A DNA stretch of 48,283 nucleotides from an uncultured Selenomonadales bacterium (GTDB lineage Bacteria > Bacillota > Negativicutes > Selenomonadales > Selenomonadaceae): assembly GCA_946408355.1 (NCBI GenBank), contig CAMJRX010000017.1, positions 1-48,283 of the forward strand. Reading direction: 5' to 3'. Position numbers and translations under genes: made by a program. Positions within the stretch are counted from its first letter, which is position 1. Each line of letters opens with the position of its first letter. Positions 7,517 through 15,969 of the stretch are shown here, piece after piece. The notes below the pieces were generated by a model. The model was not told the DNA's origin. It searched no databases and saw only the letters and a program-made list of their open reading frames with translations.

Positions 7517-8764
7517 ATGATAAAGAAATTTTTAGCGTTAATTATAGCGGGAATGTTTTTTTTAGCCCCGCTAAGTTCAGCGCAAGCAGAAGAGGAGCAG
7601 GAGACAAATTTAGTCGATAATCCCTTTTCAGAACCCACAACAACTACTGAAGAGTCGCCAGCCGATGACAAGCCGGCAGAAGATACTCACAATCTAGACC
7701 CTGAATATTATGATCCGCCGACTTACGGACCCGGTGAAAAACCGCCGCAAACTGTCGCGCCGCCACCCGTCGAGGAAGTCGAGGGCTTAGAATTTTTAAT
7801 GTACAATCAAAATGGCGTTATGGCGTTCGCGATTATCGCTGACCACGAGAAATATCAACTGCGCCCCGTGTTAGCTCGTGGACAAGTTTTAGGACGTGCA
7901 ACCGTTTCGCAAATGAATGCACCCGACGCAATCGCTACGATTAACGCAAGCTATTTTGCTCCAAACGGCGTTATACTAGGCAATACCAAAATTGACGGGC
8001 TGACAGTGGGCACAACTTATTTTATTCGTTCGGCGATTGGTATACGGGCGGACGGCTCCACGATTTTTGCGCGGCAAAGTTATCATGGCGTCTTACAATT
8101 CAACGGCGAAGAGGTTGTTATCAACGGCGTAAACTGCGAGCGCAATTCAGATAGCGTCGTCGTCTACAATGGCTGGTATGGTGCAACGACCGGCACAAAT
8201 AATTTCGGCGTCGAATTAGTCGTTCAAGACGGCGTTGTTGTAAATATTTTCCGCGATAAGGGCAATAATTATATTCCGCCCGATGGTTTTATAGTAAGTG
8301 CGCACGGCACCGCCGCAGAAAATTTCAAAGACGTTTATGTTGGCGATAAGATAACTTTCGAGGAAGATTATGTAAATGTGGAGCACGGCGACGACTTCAA
8401 CGAAGCAATTCATATTATCGGCGCGGGACCTACTCTAGTTAAAGACGGCGAAATTTATGTTACGGCTGACGCGGAACAATTTCCTCCCGATATTCGCGTA
8501 GGACGTGCGCCTCGTTCGGCTGTCGGTATAACTCAATACGGCGATTATATTTTTGCGGTCGTTGACGGGCGGCAAGCTCACAGCAAAGGCTGCACGTTAA
8601 CCGAATGGGCGCGGATTCTCAAAAATAATTTTGGCGCGATTGAGGCGATTAATTTGGACGGCGGCGGCTCAACGGAATTAATTTTTAAGGGCAGTTTAGT
8701 AAACAAACCCAGCGACGGTCGAGAACGCCTTGTTGGTGATGCTTTGACTATTATAAAAAAATAA
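7517..8764 (+). CDS. Secreted phosphodiester glycosidase family protein
   Basis: A 415-residue exported protein with an N-terminal signal peptide ending SSAQA at residue 24, an acidic/proline-rich linker (about residues 25-85, with PPTYGPGEKPP), and a C-terminal NAGPA/DUF2233 domain. Family motifs are ATINASYFAPNG, PRSAVGITQYGDYIFAVVDG and INLDGGGSTELI near the C-terminus. Members hydrolyse phosphodiester-linked sugars, as in uncovering enzyme or exopolysaccharide processing. The Shine-Dalgarno CAGGAG is about 9 nt upstream. The gene stands alone and its 3' end is shared with the terminator of the convergent aldehyde dehydrogenase gene. The natural substrate is unknown. Confidence 0.88.
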   Translation: MIKKFLALIIAGMFFLAPLSSAQAEEEQETNLVDNPFSEPTTTTEESPADDKPAEDTHNLDPEYYDPPTYGPGEKPPQTVAPPPVEEVEGLEFLMYNQNGVMAFAIIADHEKYQLRPVLARGQVLGRATVSQMNAPDAIATINASYFAPNGVILGNTKIDGLTVGTTYFIRSAIGIRADGSTIFARQSYHGVLQFNGEEVVINGVNCERNSDSVVVYNGWYGATTGTNNFGVELVVQDGVVVNIFRDKGNNYIPPDGFIVSAHGTAAENFKDVYVGDKITFEEDYVNVEHGDDFNEAIHIIGAGPTLVKDGEIYVTADAEQFPPDIRVGRAPRSAVGITQYGDYIFAVVDGRQAHSKGCTLTEWARILKNNFGAIEAINLDGGGSTELIFKGSLVNKPSDGRERLVGDALTIIKK

Positions 8765-8792
8765 GCAACTCCCTGTTAAAAGGAATTGCTTA
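8755..8792 (-). terminator. Terminator of the aldehyde dehydrogenase gene, overlapping the neighbour's stop
   Basis: Arms at 8762-8772 and 8782-8792 pair over 11 positions with one mismatch (TTGCTTA/TAAGCAA ends). Read on the minus strand, the stem is followed by TTTTTTAT. The stop codon of the plus-strand glycosidase gene lies within the arm. Confidence 0.7.
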
Positions 8793-8833
8793 TGCAAATT
8801 ATTTACTGTAATTTTAACGGTATGTTGCGTTTC

Positions 8834-10321
8834 TTAGTACAGACCGGTTGGTTTTTCGCCGAGACTGATAAAAATATTTTTCTTTTGGGTATAGGCATTC
8901 ATTATCAGCTTGTGAGTTTCGCGCCCGATGCCAGATTTTTTATAGCCTCCGAAAGGTGCGCCCGCCGGCAACTCGTTATAGGTGTTAACCCACATTCTGC
9001 CGGTTTCGATAGCGCGAGCCACTCTTAAGGCGCGATTGATGTCTTTCGTCCAGACTGCGCCGCCCAAACCATATTCGCTGTCGTTAGCCATTTTAATAAC
9101 TTCGTCCTCATCGTGGAACTTAACTACAACTGCGACCGGACCGAAAATTTCTTCGCAAGCAACGCGCATATTGTTATTAACGTCGGCGAGGATTGTCGGT
9201 TGCATGAACGCGCCATTTTCGCCGCCCTCGACAACAGCTTTTGCGCCGCCCGTGATGACTTGTGCGCCCTCCGCCTTGCCGATTTCTACGTAATTCAAAA
9301 TCTTTTCAAGCTGGCGATTGTCAATCTGGCTACCCATTTGCGTATCGGGTTCCCACGGCAAGCCAACTTTGACAGACTCGAATTTTTCTTTAATCGCCGC
9401 GAGGAATTTGTCGTAAATGGTATCCTGCACGAAAATTCTGGAGCCTGCGCAACAAACTTGTCCTTGATTGAAGAGGATTCCCAGACACGCGCCTTCGACG
9501 CCTTTTTCCCACGGCATATCGTCAAAGTAAATGTTAGCAGATTTGCCGCCGAGTTCCAACGTCGCAGGAATAAGTTTTTTAGCAGCCGCATCAGCCACGC
9601 TGTAGCCAACTTCTGTTGAGCCGGTGAACGCAAGCTTGCAAATGTCGGGGTGGTCGAGGAGGAATTGTCCAGTTTTGCCGCCTGAACCTGTAACGATATT
9701 GAGGACGCCGGGGGGCAATTCTTTCTCAATAAGTTTCATAAGCTCAAGGACGCTTAAACTTGTCGTACTTGACGGCTTAAAGACGATACAATCGCCCGCG
9801 CCGAGTGCAGGTGCCAATTTCCACGCCGCCATAAGGTACGGGAAATTCCAGGGAACAATTTGTCCGACGACACCAATCGGCTCATTGAGGATAAGGCTCA
9901 AGGTGTTGTCGTTTATCATGTTCGCGGAGCCTTCCTCCGAGCGAATGACGCCCGCAAAATAGCGGAAGTGGTCGGAGCCCATTGGAATATCGATATTCAT
10001 AGTTTCGCGAATGGGCTTGCCGTTGTCGAGCGTCTCAATCATGGCGAGATGTTCTTTGTTCGCGTCGATAATGTCAGCGATTTTGAGGAGAATATTTGCG
10101 CGTTCGGTGATTGAAGTTTTCTTCCACGCAGGGAACGCCTTCCACGCCGCCTTAACTGCGTCGTCAACGTCCTGTTTGCTAGCAGCGGCAACTTTGCACA
10201 TGAATTCGCCGTTGGCGGGGTTGTAAACGTCAAAAGTTTTTTCGCCTTCAGCGTCGCGCCACTGCCCACCAATGTAGAGCTGATAGCTATCTTGCCAAAT
10301 TTTCTTCGGAACCGATGCCAT
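8834..10321 (-). CDS. NAD(P)-dependent aldehyde dehydrogenase
   Basis: A 495-residue aldehyde dehydrogenase of the betaine-aldehyde/retinal-dehydrogenase type, oxidising an aldehyde to its acid. Visible landmarks are GVVGQIVPWNFP (residues 150-161), FTGSTEVG in the cofactor site, the general-base glutamate E257 in LELGGKSAN, and the catalytic cysteine C290 in FNQGQVCCAGSR, followed by EIFGPVAVV. The length is normal. A good GGGAGGG Shine-Dalgarno and a promoter lie just upstream, and the orphan sulfate-binding lipoprotein gene precedes it. The specific aldehyde cannot be inferred. Confidence 0.95.
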   Translation of the reverse strand: MASVPKKIWQDSYQLYIGGQWRDAEGEKTFDVYNPANGEFMCKVAAASKQDVDDAVKAAWKAFPAWKKTSITERANILLKIADIIDANKEHLAMIETLDNGKPIRETMNIDIPMGSDHFRYFAGVIRSEEGSANMINDNTLSLILNEPIGVVGQIVPWNFPYLMAAWKLAPALGAGDCIVFKPSSTTSLSVLELMKLIEKELPPGVLNIVTGSGGKTGQFLLDHPDICKLAFTGSTEVGYSVADAAAKKLIPATLELGGKSANIYFDDMPWEKGVEGACLGILFNQGQVCCAGSRIFVQDTIYDKFLAAIKEKFESVKVGLPWEPDTQMGSQIDNRQLEKILNYVEIGKAEGAQVITGGAKAVVEGGENGAFMQPTILADVNNNMRVACEEIFGPVAVVVKFHDEDEVIKMANDSEYGLGGAVWTKDINRALRVARAIETGRMWVNTYNELPAGAPFGGYKKSGIGRETHKLIMNAYTQKKNIFISLGEKPTGLY

Positions 10322-10352
10322 TGAAAAATCCCTCCCAAAATAATTTTTATAT

Positions 10353-10383
10353 ATTATACCGCATTGAAGTTATATCTTGTCAA
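10353..10383 (-). promoter_or_regulatory. Promoter of the aldehyde dehydrogenase gene
   Basis: On the minus strand there is a perfect TTGACA (10378-10383) and a perfect TATAAT (10353-10358), 19 nt apart and 32 nt upstream of the start. The spacing is 2 nt above optimum. This suggests the gene is transcribed separately from the lipoprotein gene before it. Confidence 0.6.
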
Positions 10384-10402
10384 GAAAAATTTTTACCACG
10401 TA

Positions 10403-11410
10403 TTACTTATAAATTTGGTCGAAGGTCGCGTCGTCAGCAAAATGGTCGTTATAAGCCTTAACCCAGCCGCCAAACGCCTCATCAATCGTAAACAACTCCA
10501 GCGGCTCAAAAATATCTTGATACTTTGCAAGAATATCTTTATTGCGCGGGCGATAAAAATTCTGCGCGGCAATCTCTTGACCTTCGGGCGAATAAAGATA
10601 ATTCAAATACTCTTCGGCAAGTTCACGAGATCCCTTTTTGTCAACAACACTATCGACAATGGCAACGGATGGTTCCGCGAGGATACTCAAGCTTGGTGTG
10701 ACAATTTCGTATTCTTCTGGATACATTTTCGTAGCGAGCAGGGCTTCATTTTCCCACGCAATCAAAACGTCGCCCTTGCCGCTCTCAAAACTTTTAGTTG
10801 CACCTCTTGCCCCGTCGTTAAGAGCCACGACATTAGCAAAAAGTTTACGCATAAAATCTTTGATAATTTCTTCGTCGTCACCTAAATTTCTGCGAGCAAA
10901 TTCCCACGCGGCAAGGTAATTCCATTGAGCACCGCCAGAAGTTTTCGGATTCGGAGTGACAATTTTAACGTCGTCACGGATTAAATCGTTCCAATCGCGA
11001 ATATTTTTCGGATTGCCTGCGCGGACGAGAAAAACTATAGTAGAGGTATACGGCGAGGAATTATCCGGAAATTCCTTACGCCAACCGCCGCGAATCAGAC
11101 CGGCATTTTTAATTTTAATAACGTCGTACGAAAGGGCGAGTGTCACAACGTCGGCTTCAAGTCCGTCGATAACGGCTTTAGCTTGTTTACCGGAGCCGCC
11201 GTGCGATTGCGTCAAAATAATTTTACCTTTGACAAGCTCGTTTTCCCAATGGGTCTTAAACTTTTTGTTATAATCGGCGTAAAGTTCGCGAGTCGGGTCA
11301 TATGAGACGTTCAAAAGCTCTAGAGTATCGAAATTAGTTTTTGCTCCGCCGCAACCGCTCAAAATCACTGCAAAGCTTATAACTGCTAATAAGATTTTAA
11401 ATCTGGACAT
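10403..11410 (-). CDS. sbp: Sulfate/thiosulfate-binding lipoprotein (Sbp/CysP family)
   Basis: The solute-binding component of a sulfate ABC transporter, 335 residues. It begins with a lipoprotein signal peptide and the lipobox ILSGC, so it would be anchored to the inner membrane. Family motifs are LLNVSYDPTRELY near the N-terminus, QSHGGSGKQA, and NPKTSGGAQWNYLAAWEFA, which holds the sulfate-binding loop. It is unusual that no cysT, cysW or cysA gene is adjacent; the permease and ATPase must be elsewhere or absent. The neighbour is an aldehyde dehydrogenase with its own promoter. Confidence 0.92.
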   Translation of the reverse strand: MSRFKILLAVISFAVILSGCGGAKTNFDTLELLNVSYDPTRELYADYNKKFKTHWENELVKGKIILTQSHGGSGKQAKAVIDGLEADVVTLALSYDVIKIKNAGLIRGGWRKEFPDNSSPYTSTIVFLVRAGNPKNIRDWNDLIRDDVKIVTPNPKTSGGAQWNYLAAWEFARRNLGDDEEIIKDFMRKLFANVVALNDGARGATKSFESGKGDVLIAWENEALLATKMYPEEYEIVTPSLSILAEPSVAIVDSVVDKKGSRELAEEYLNYLYSPEGQEIAAQNFYRPRNKDILAKYQDIFEPLELFTIDEAFGGWVKAYNDHFADDATFDQIYK

Positions 11411-11491
11411 ATCGTCAAGCCTCCCAAATTTTGACAGTGTCGCAGGATTATTTTATAATTAAATGGGAATTTTTCAAGGGTGGTGTTCAAA

Positions 11492-11752
11492 ATGAAAATT
11501 CAAGGCGCAGTAATTATAGAACAGGGCGTAACGTTTGCGATAGTTGTAGTAAATCAAACAGTTACAAATTACACCTCGCGGGCAGTTCGTGTGAGAGCGC
11601 ATTTATCGCAATATTTTCCGAACATGCCAATAATTTTAATGTCGCAAGATTCAAACGGCACGCCACATTATTACGGGCGCAAAGATATTGTAGAGTTTCT
11701 ACGTTCAATTCGATTGGATCAAATTCCGTGGAAGTTTTATCATATTTATTAA
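11492..11752 (+). CDS. Small hypothetical protein, 86 residues
   Basis: I do not recognise the family. The start was placed at ATG 11492 because AAGGGTGGT lies about 7 nt before it; an in-frame GTG at 11480 lies inside that Shine-Dalgarno sequence. The protein is cytosolic, with alternating hydrophobic strands at the N-terminus (GAVIIEQGVTFAIVVVNQTV) and a C-terminal half containing SQDSNGTPHYYGRKDIVEFL. Its stop codon overlaps the stop codon of a degenerate minus-strand TPR remnant. Confidence 0.65.
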   Translation: MKIQGAVIIEQGVTFAIVVVNQTVTNYTSRAVRVRAHLSQYFPNMPIILMSQDSNGTPHYYGRKDIVEFLRSIRLDQIPWKFYHIY

Positions 11753-11886
11753 GCGTCGTTGTCTAATTCACGTCGCCCCTCGCCTTTAATTTTCGAATAA
11801 GAGCGTCGCAAAAAAGTCTCTGCAAGCTCTTTGTAAATTGCAATAGCTTTTTTATAGTTGCCATTGTCGCGAAGATGTTCGGCGTA
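11749..11886 (-). pseudogene. Remnant of a TPR-repeat gene (3' end only)
   Basis: On the minus strand a 45-residue open stretch has no start codon and is closed upstream by an in-frame TAA. It reads through a clear tetratricopeptide helix pair (YAEHLRDNGNYKKAIAIYKE) and then a basic tail ending LDNDA. It is too short to be a working gene and lacks a ribosome-binding site, so I take it for the 3' fragment of a TPR protein gene removed by deletion. Confidence 0.55.
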
Positions 11887-11904
11887 TTATAAGTTAATTT
11901 GTAA

Positions 11905-11932
11905 CAAAAAAAATCCCGTCGCTTTGACGGGA
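11905..11932 (-). terminator. Terminator of the RTX protein gene
   Basis: ATCCCGTC (11913-11920) and GACGGGAT (11925-11932) form an 8-bp perfect stem with a tetraloop. On the minus strand it is followed by a run of eight or nine T. Confidence 0.85.
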
Positions 11933-11952
11933 TAAAATTTTCCGTATAAAAA

Positions 11953-13701
11953 TTATTTTTTGACGAGTTGAGAACCGCTGATTTTGTACGTGGCGTTATT
12001 TATATTGAAAGTCGTTGCGCTGAAGTCTTTAAGAGTAATAGAGCCGCCGCTGACTTTGAAGGTAATCATATCTTTTGAATTGTCGTAGGACGCCGTAAAG
12101 TCGAGATTATCAAGCGTGAGCGTGTCTTTGTTGTCGAAGCCGTAAATTATATCTTTGCCGTCACCCTTAGCGTAGAAAAATTTATCTGCGCCGTCATCGC
12201 CCCAAAGTGAATCGTTACCTGCGCCGCCCCACAGCGAATCTTTGCCGGTTCCGCCTCTTATGCAGTCATTGCCTGCGCCACCGAGTAATCTATCGCTATC
12301 AGCCCCGCCGTCGAGCGTATCATTGCCTTTGCCGCCGTTTAAACTGTCATTGCCTGCATTGCCGAGCAAATTATCATTACCAGCCCCGCCGTCGAGCGTA
12401 TCATTGCCCTTGTCGCCGTTTAAATTATCATTTCCCGCGCCGCCGAGCAATTCATCATCGTCATCGCCGCCAGAGAGCGTATCGTTACCATTTCCGCCGC
12501 TTAAATTATCATAACCCTTGCCGCCGATTAAAATATCATCGTCATCGTCGCCGGAAATCGTATCGTCGCCTTGTCCGCCGCTTAAGCTGTCATTGCCTTC
12601 GTCGCCGATTAAAATATCATCGCCATTATCGCCGGAGAGCGTGTCATTGCCTTCGCCGCCGTAAAGTGAATCGTGTCCGGAACCACCAAGCAAAATATCG
12701 TTGTCATCGCCGCCGTCAAGTGTATCATTGCCCGAACCGCCAGAAAGTGAGTCGTGATTCGTGCCTCCGAGCAATTTATCATTGCCCGAACCGCCGTCGA
12801 GCGTATCTTTACCGTCGCCGCCATAAAGCGAATCATTTCCGCCATTTCCGAGCAGTTTATCGTTGCCAATACCGCCCCACAGCGTATCTTTACCTTTGCC
12901 GCCTTTTATCAAGTTATTATTTTCATTGCCTTTAATTTTAATAGCCTTTGTTCTAGCAGTTGCGTCGACGGTTATCACTATAGAATTGACAGTTACTAAA
13001 GATTTGTCCGAATTCGTGATAGTTTTAAGCGCAGTTTCCGAAGGCGTGCCCTTGATGTTAAGAAGATAGTTACCAGACGCGCCAACCAGAGTAATTTTAC
13101 CTTCGCCGACCGTAACAACGACATCATTGCCGCTTTTCTTGGTTGCATAAGTGCCACTTGCGATTGAGATCGTATCATTATCGTTAAAGCCGTAGATAGT
13201 ATCGTTGCCGTCGCCTTCATTGTAAATAATTACGTCGTTATCAGCATATACATCCAAACTGACTAAATCATTGCCCGCACCAGGATTTATTTTGAATTCA
13301 TCGCCACCGCTATTATTATAAGAAGCAATTATAACTGTATCATTTCCTGCGCTAGTGTTTATTGTGACTTTGTCACTATAAATAATATTAACGAAATCAT
13401 TTCCAGTTCCAGTGTTAATTAAAACAGCACTGTCTTCATTAAGAACGGTATCATTTCCTTCCCCAGTATCTATTGTGACGGAATAGCCACCAGCATAACA
13501 ATCGTTATAAACGGAATCATTGCCATCGCCTGTGTAGATTTGGACTGAATTACCCTGACTTTCGTAATAACCATCATTATGAACGGTATCATCGCCATTT
13601 GCAGCATTAATCGTAACGTTTGAGCCGCTGTTGCGAATATAATCGTCGCTACTCGTGCCTGAAACTAAAGAATTGTTCGTTTCATTATAAAATTCAGCCA
13701 T
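11953..13701 (-). CDS. RTX (haemolysin-type calcium-binding repeat) protein
   Basis: A 582-residue acidic protein. Residues 20-170 contain spaced GxGNDxV units, each followed by a beta strand of about 15-20 residues. Residues 272-505 are a dense run of GGxGxDxLx nonapeptides, and residues 506-582 form a non-repetitive C-terminal domain ([20 protein letters not shown]...) with the last residues LVKK, typical of an uncleaved type I secretion signal region. There is no N-terminal signal peptide, which fits export by a type I system; none is encoded here. The nonapeptides bind calcium and fold as a beta roll outside the cell. No enzymatic domain is visible, so it may be a surface-layer or adhesin-type protein. 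The start follows a purine-rich GGAGGCG. Confidence 0.92.
   Translation of the reverse strand: MAEFYNETNNSLVSGTSSDDYIRNSGSNVTINAANGDDTVHNDGYYESQGNSVQIYTGDGNDSVYNDCYAGGYSVTIDTGEGNDTVLNEDSAVLINTGTGNDFVNIIYSDKVTINTSAGNDTVIIASYNNSGGDEFKINPGAGNDLVSLDVYADNDVIIYNEGDGNDTIYGFNDNDTISIASGTYATKKSGNDVVVTVGEGKITLVGASGNYLLNIKGTPSETALKTITNSDKSLVTVNSIVITVDATARTKAIKIKGNENNNLIKGGKGKDTLWGGIGNDKLLGNGGNDSLYGGDGKDTLDGGSGNDKLLGGTNHDSLSGGSGNDTLDGGDDNDILLGGSGHDSLYGGEGNDTLSGDNGDDILIGDEGNDSLSGGQGDDTISGDDDDDILIGGKGYDNLSGGNGNDTLSGGDDDDELLGGAGNDNLNGDKGNDTLDGGAGNDNLLGNAGNDSLNGGKGNDTLDGGADSDRLLGGAGNDCIRGGTGKDSLWGGAGNDSLWGDDGADKFFYAKGDGKDIIYGFDNKDTLTLDNLDFTASYDNSKDMITFKVSGGSITLKDFSATTFNINNATYKISGSQLVKK
12241..12888 (-). repeat. 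Eight 81-bp (27-residue) tandem units in the RTX gene
   Basis: Residues 272-487 fall into eight successive blocks, each made of three nonapeptides in fixed order: a DTLxGG unit, a D[KINER]LLG/DILIG unit and a DSL/DNL unit. A ninth, degenerate block follows at residue 488. The period of three nonapeptides suggests growth by duplication of 81-bp units rather than of single 27-bp units. Confidence 0.85.
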
Positions 13702-13801
13702 AAAAACGCCTCCTAACTAAAAATAACCCGACATCGACAAAATTTTTGCCTAGCATACCTCCTTTTATTGCTTGCACCGCGTCAAAAAAAATCTGACACG
13801 A

Positions 13802-13824
13802 TTTTATGATTTATAGTCATAAAA
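13802..13824. promoter_or_regulatory. Inverted repeat between RTX and XRE genes
   Basis: Perfect 8-base arms TTTTATGA (13802-13809) and TCATAAAA (13817-13824), 7 nt apart, in the intergenic space shared by the divergent RTX gene and the small XRE regulator. The size and place suit an operator for the XRE protein. Function is inferred. Confidence 0.5.
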
Positions 13825-13865
13825 GTCAATCCCGCCCCTGTCCCTTCTATATACTTTTCTCTGTT

Positions 13866-14093
13866 ATGAACAAAGTATGTAGAAAATTCCCGCGTATTCG
13901 TGACCTCAGGGAAGATTCCGACTTAACGCAACAGAAAGTCGCTGATTATCTTCACTGTTCGCAATCGCTTTACGCTTATTATGAATCTGGAAAACGCAAC
14001 TTGCCGGTCGACAATTTGATTGCGCTTGCCGAACTTTACAACGTCAGCACGGATTATATTTTGGGGTTGACCAATAATCCCAGTTCGAAGTAA
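13866..14093 (+). CDS. Small XRE-family transcriptional regulator
   Basis: A 75-residue protein that is essentially one Cro/C1-type helix-turn-helix domain: IRDLREDSDLTQQKVADYLH, SQSLYAYYESGKRNLP, then LIALAELYNVSTDYILGLT. It probably binds DNA as a dimer and represses nearby promoters. The start was put at ATG 13866, where the domain begins; an upstream in-frame ATG at 13806 lies inside an inverted repeat and would add 20 residues of non-family sequence. No clear Shine-Dalgarno is visible for either, so translation may be weak or leaderless. It diverges from the RTX gene and converges with the next XRE gene, only 4 nt between the stops. Confidence 0.8.
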   Translation: MNKVCRKFPRIRDLREDSDLTQQKVADYLHCSQSLYAYYESGKRNLPVDNLIALAELYNVSTDYILGLTNNPSSK

Positions 14094-14097
14094 AAAT

Positions 14098-14481
14098 TTA
14101 CTTGCAATCGTCAGGAATGTCGTAATCGGTATCGTTCAGTTGAGCCATCATGTCGTTAAGTTCGGAGTTGAATTGTTTCATCTCTTCAAACATAGTCCTA
14201 AGCTCGGTAATCTGTTCGCGAACTTCATTTTTGGAATTATCCAAGTCGCTCAAGTCAACCAGCAATGCCAGCTCAACATCGAGAGCCTTAGAAATTCTTA
14301 TGAGCAACGGCAAGGATACAAATTTATGAGCCGAGCCGCTCTCTATGTGCGACAGATAATTTTTGTTGATAGAAACTTTTTCGGCAAGGTCGGCTTGAGT
14401 TAAGTTGCGCAATTTTCGGAAATAAGCTATCCTAAGTCCGATATATTGAATTTCCTTTAAGCAGTCGTCAAATTTTTCCAT
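14098..14481 (-). CDS. XRE-family regulator with C-terminal coiled coil
   Basis: A 127-residue DNA-binding protein. Residues 10-70 form a helix-turn-helix domain (LRIAYFRKLRNLTQADLAEK, NKNYLSHIESG, ISKALDVELALLVD). Residues 75-115 form an acidic heptad-like helix, VREQITELRTMFEEMKQFNS, probably a dimerisation coiled coil. The start was placed at ATG 14481 because GAGGTGAA lies 5 nt before it; the nine upstream residues are poorly supported. It converges with the small XRE gene. Its own promoter region carries a pair of inverted ATTCTAGC elements, consistent with autoregulation. Confidence 0.82.
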   Translation of the reverse strand: MEKFDDCLKEIQYIGLRIAYFRKLRNLTQADLAEKVSINKNYLSHIESGSAHKFVSLPLLIRISKALDVELALLVDLSDLDNSKNEVREQITELRTMFEEMKQFNSELNDMMAQLNDTDYDIPDDCK

Positions 14482-14498
14482 ACGTTCACCTCGAACAC

Positions 14499-14573
14499 AT
14501 TCTAGCATAAAATCAATAAAAGAACGTGTACCTTGTAGGTAGATTTTTTACCAGAATAGATACACGCTAGAAT
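14499..14573. promoter_or_regulatory. Paired inverted ATTCTAGC elements upstream of an XRE gene
   Basis: ATTCTAGC at 14499-14506 and its exact complement GCTAGAAT at 14566-14573 flank the leader of the coiled-coil XRE gene. On the minus strand the first site contains TGCTAGAAT, which could serve as an extended -10. These are candidate operator half-sites; the role is inferred. Confidence 0.4.
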
Positions 14574-14574
14574 A

Positions 14575-14606
14575 AAATTTTAGCCCTCGCCAAATTCGGT
14601 GAGGGC
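14575..14606 (-). terminator. Terminator of the tyrS-dnaB operon
   Basis: Nine-base arms (14583-14591 and 14598-14606, one G-T pair) with a 6-nt loop. On the minus strand AAAATTTTAT follows. It lies 41 nt after the dnaB stop. Confidence 0.65.
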
Positions 14607-14646
14607 TTATTGTTATGAGGATTAATAAAATTCATTAAATAAATTT

Positions 14647-15969
14647 TTAGTGCTCTTCGGCTATAAAATTATCAAAGCGCACACATTCCTTGTCGAAACG
14701 CAACCTTATCGATGTCGTCGGACCATTACGATTTTTAGCTATGATTAGCTCGGCGATATTTTGATTGTTAGTGTCGTCTCGATTATAATATTCGTCGCGG
14801 TAGAGGAACATAACAATATCGGCGTCCTGCTCCAAACTGCCCGATTCCCTTAAGTCGCTAAGTTGCGGCTTTTTTTCTGCTCTAAGCTCCACACTGCGCG
14901 ACAGCTGACTTAATGCCAATATCGGCACGTTCAATTCCCGCGCCAAAGCTTTCAAGCCACGACTTATTTCTGAAATTTCTTGTTGACGATTTTCCGCACG
15001 TCCACCTTGCATTAACTGCAAATAGTCAATTATTATCATATCTAAGCCGTGATCGTGCTTAATCCGTCGAACTTTGCTACGCATTTCTAAAAGTCCTATG
15101 CCCGCTGTGTCGTCTATGTATATTTCAAATTTACTCAGCTCATTAAGCGCATTTACCACCTTAGTTAAATCGTCGTCGCTTATATTTCCCGTGTTCAAAT
15201 AATGGCTGTTCACTCTGCTGGCTGAACTTAATAATCTTATACCAAGTTGCGATTTGCTCATCTCCAACGAAAAAATTGCTATTGTTTTGCCTTCCTTCGC
15301 CGCATTTGTCCCTATATTTAATGCCAATGCTGTTTTGCCCATTGAAGGACGCGCCGCCAAAAGTATCAAATCCGTTTTCTGAAAACCATTTAATACTTTG
15401 TCCAAGTCTACAAGTTTACTTGGAACGCCCGATTGTTTTCCGGGATTATTTAACATGTAATTTATCCGCTCAAACGATTCGGACAAAACCGTTGAAATTT
15501 GTTCAAATCCTTTTTGCGTCGTCTTGCCTGCCACAGCTAAAATTTGTTTCTCTGCTGATTCTAATAATTCTTCTATTGACACGTTGTCTTTGTGTGCCTT
15601 GTTTACCAATTCGCGCCCTAATTCCGTTAAACGCCGTAGCAGTGCTTTTTCCTTGATTATTTGAGCATATTCTATTACTCGTCCCGTCGTGTGTTCACGA
15701 ATCAATAGCGAATATAAATAATTACGTGTCACCTTTTTTAGTTCGCCCGTAATCCTTAATTCGTTCTCCAGCACTAAAATATTTACTTTCGTCCCTTGCC
15801 CATTTAATTTTAGCAGTGCCGTATAAATTAATTTATGCTCTGGGCGATAAAAATCATCCGCATTTAAATCTTCCGCTACGTCCGATATTGCTACGCCGTC
15901 TTTAAGCAATAGTGCACTTAACAGCGATTTTTCTACCTCAACATCTGCTACAACTTGGTCTAAGCCCAT
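14647..15969 (-). CDS. dnaB: Replicative DNA helicase DnaB
   Basis: The hexameric helicase that unwinds DNA at the replication fork, 440 residues, normal length. The N-terminal domain starts with EVEKSLLSALLL; the RecA-like domain has Walker A in ARPSMGKTALAL, IFSLEMSKSQL, Walker B in MIIIDYLQLM, SQLSRSVELR and DLRESGSLEQDADIV. The start ATG touches the stop of the DUF116 gene (TGAATG) and its Shine-Dalgarno GAGGTGA lies inside that gene. It is the last gene of an eight-gene operon headed by tyrS. In many Firmicutes dnaB follows rplI, so the present setting is atypical. Confidence 0.97.
   Translation of the reverse strand: MGLDQVVADVEVEKSLLSALLLKDGVAISDVAEDLNADDFYRPEHKLIYTALLKLNGQGTKVNILVLENELRITGELKKVTRNYLYSLLIREHTTGRVIEYAQIIKEKALLRRLTELGRELVNKAHKDNVSIEELLESAEKQILAVAGKTTQKGFEQISTVLSESFERINYMLNNPGKQSGVPSKLVDLDKVLNGFQKTDLILLAARPSMGKTALALNIGTNAAKEGKTIAIFSLEMSKSQLGIRLLSSASRVNSHYLNTGNISDDDLTKVVNALNELSKFEIYIDDTAGIGLLEMRSKVRRIKHDHGLDMIIIDYLQLMQGGRAENRQQEISEISRGLKALARELNVPILALSQLSRSVELRAEKKPQLSDLRESGSLEQDADIVMFLYRDEYYNRDDTNNQNIAELIIAKNRNGPTTSIRLRFDKECVRFDNFIAEEH

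Noticed and set aside
9709-9714. A run of six G in the aldehyde dehydrogenase gene as a third switch
   Set aside because: The frame is intact, the run is short and it encodes conserved proline in ELPPGVLN; slippage is unlikely at this length.
12241-12888. Regular repeats that might be a CRISPR array
   Set aside because: The unit is 81 bp without unique spacers, and it translates in frame into RTX nonapeptides.
12207-12935. A long plus-strand open frame rich in arginine and histidine
   Set aside because: It is the mirror of the RTX repeats; repeated GGN/GAT codons on the minus strand remove stops from the other strand. It has no ribosome site and no family-like sequence.
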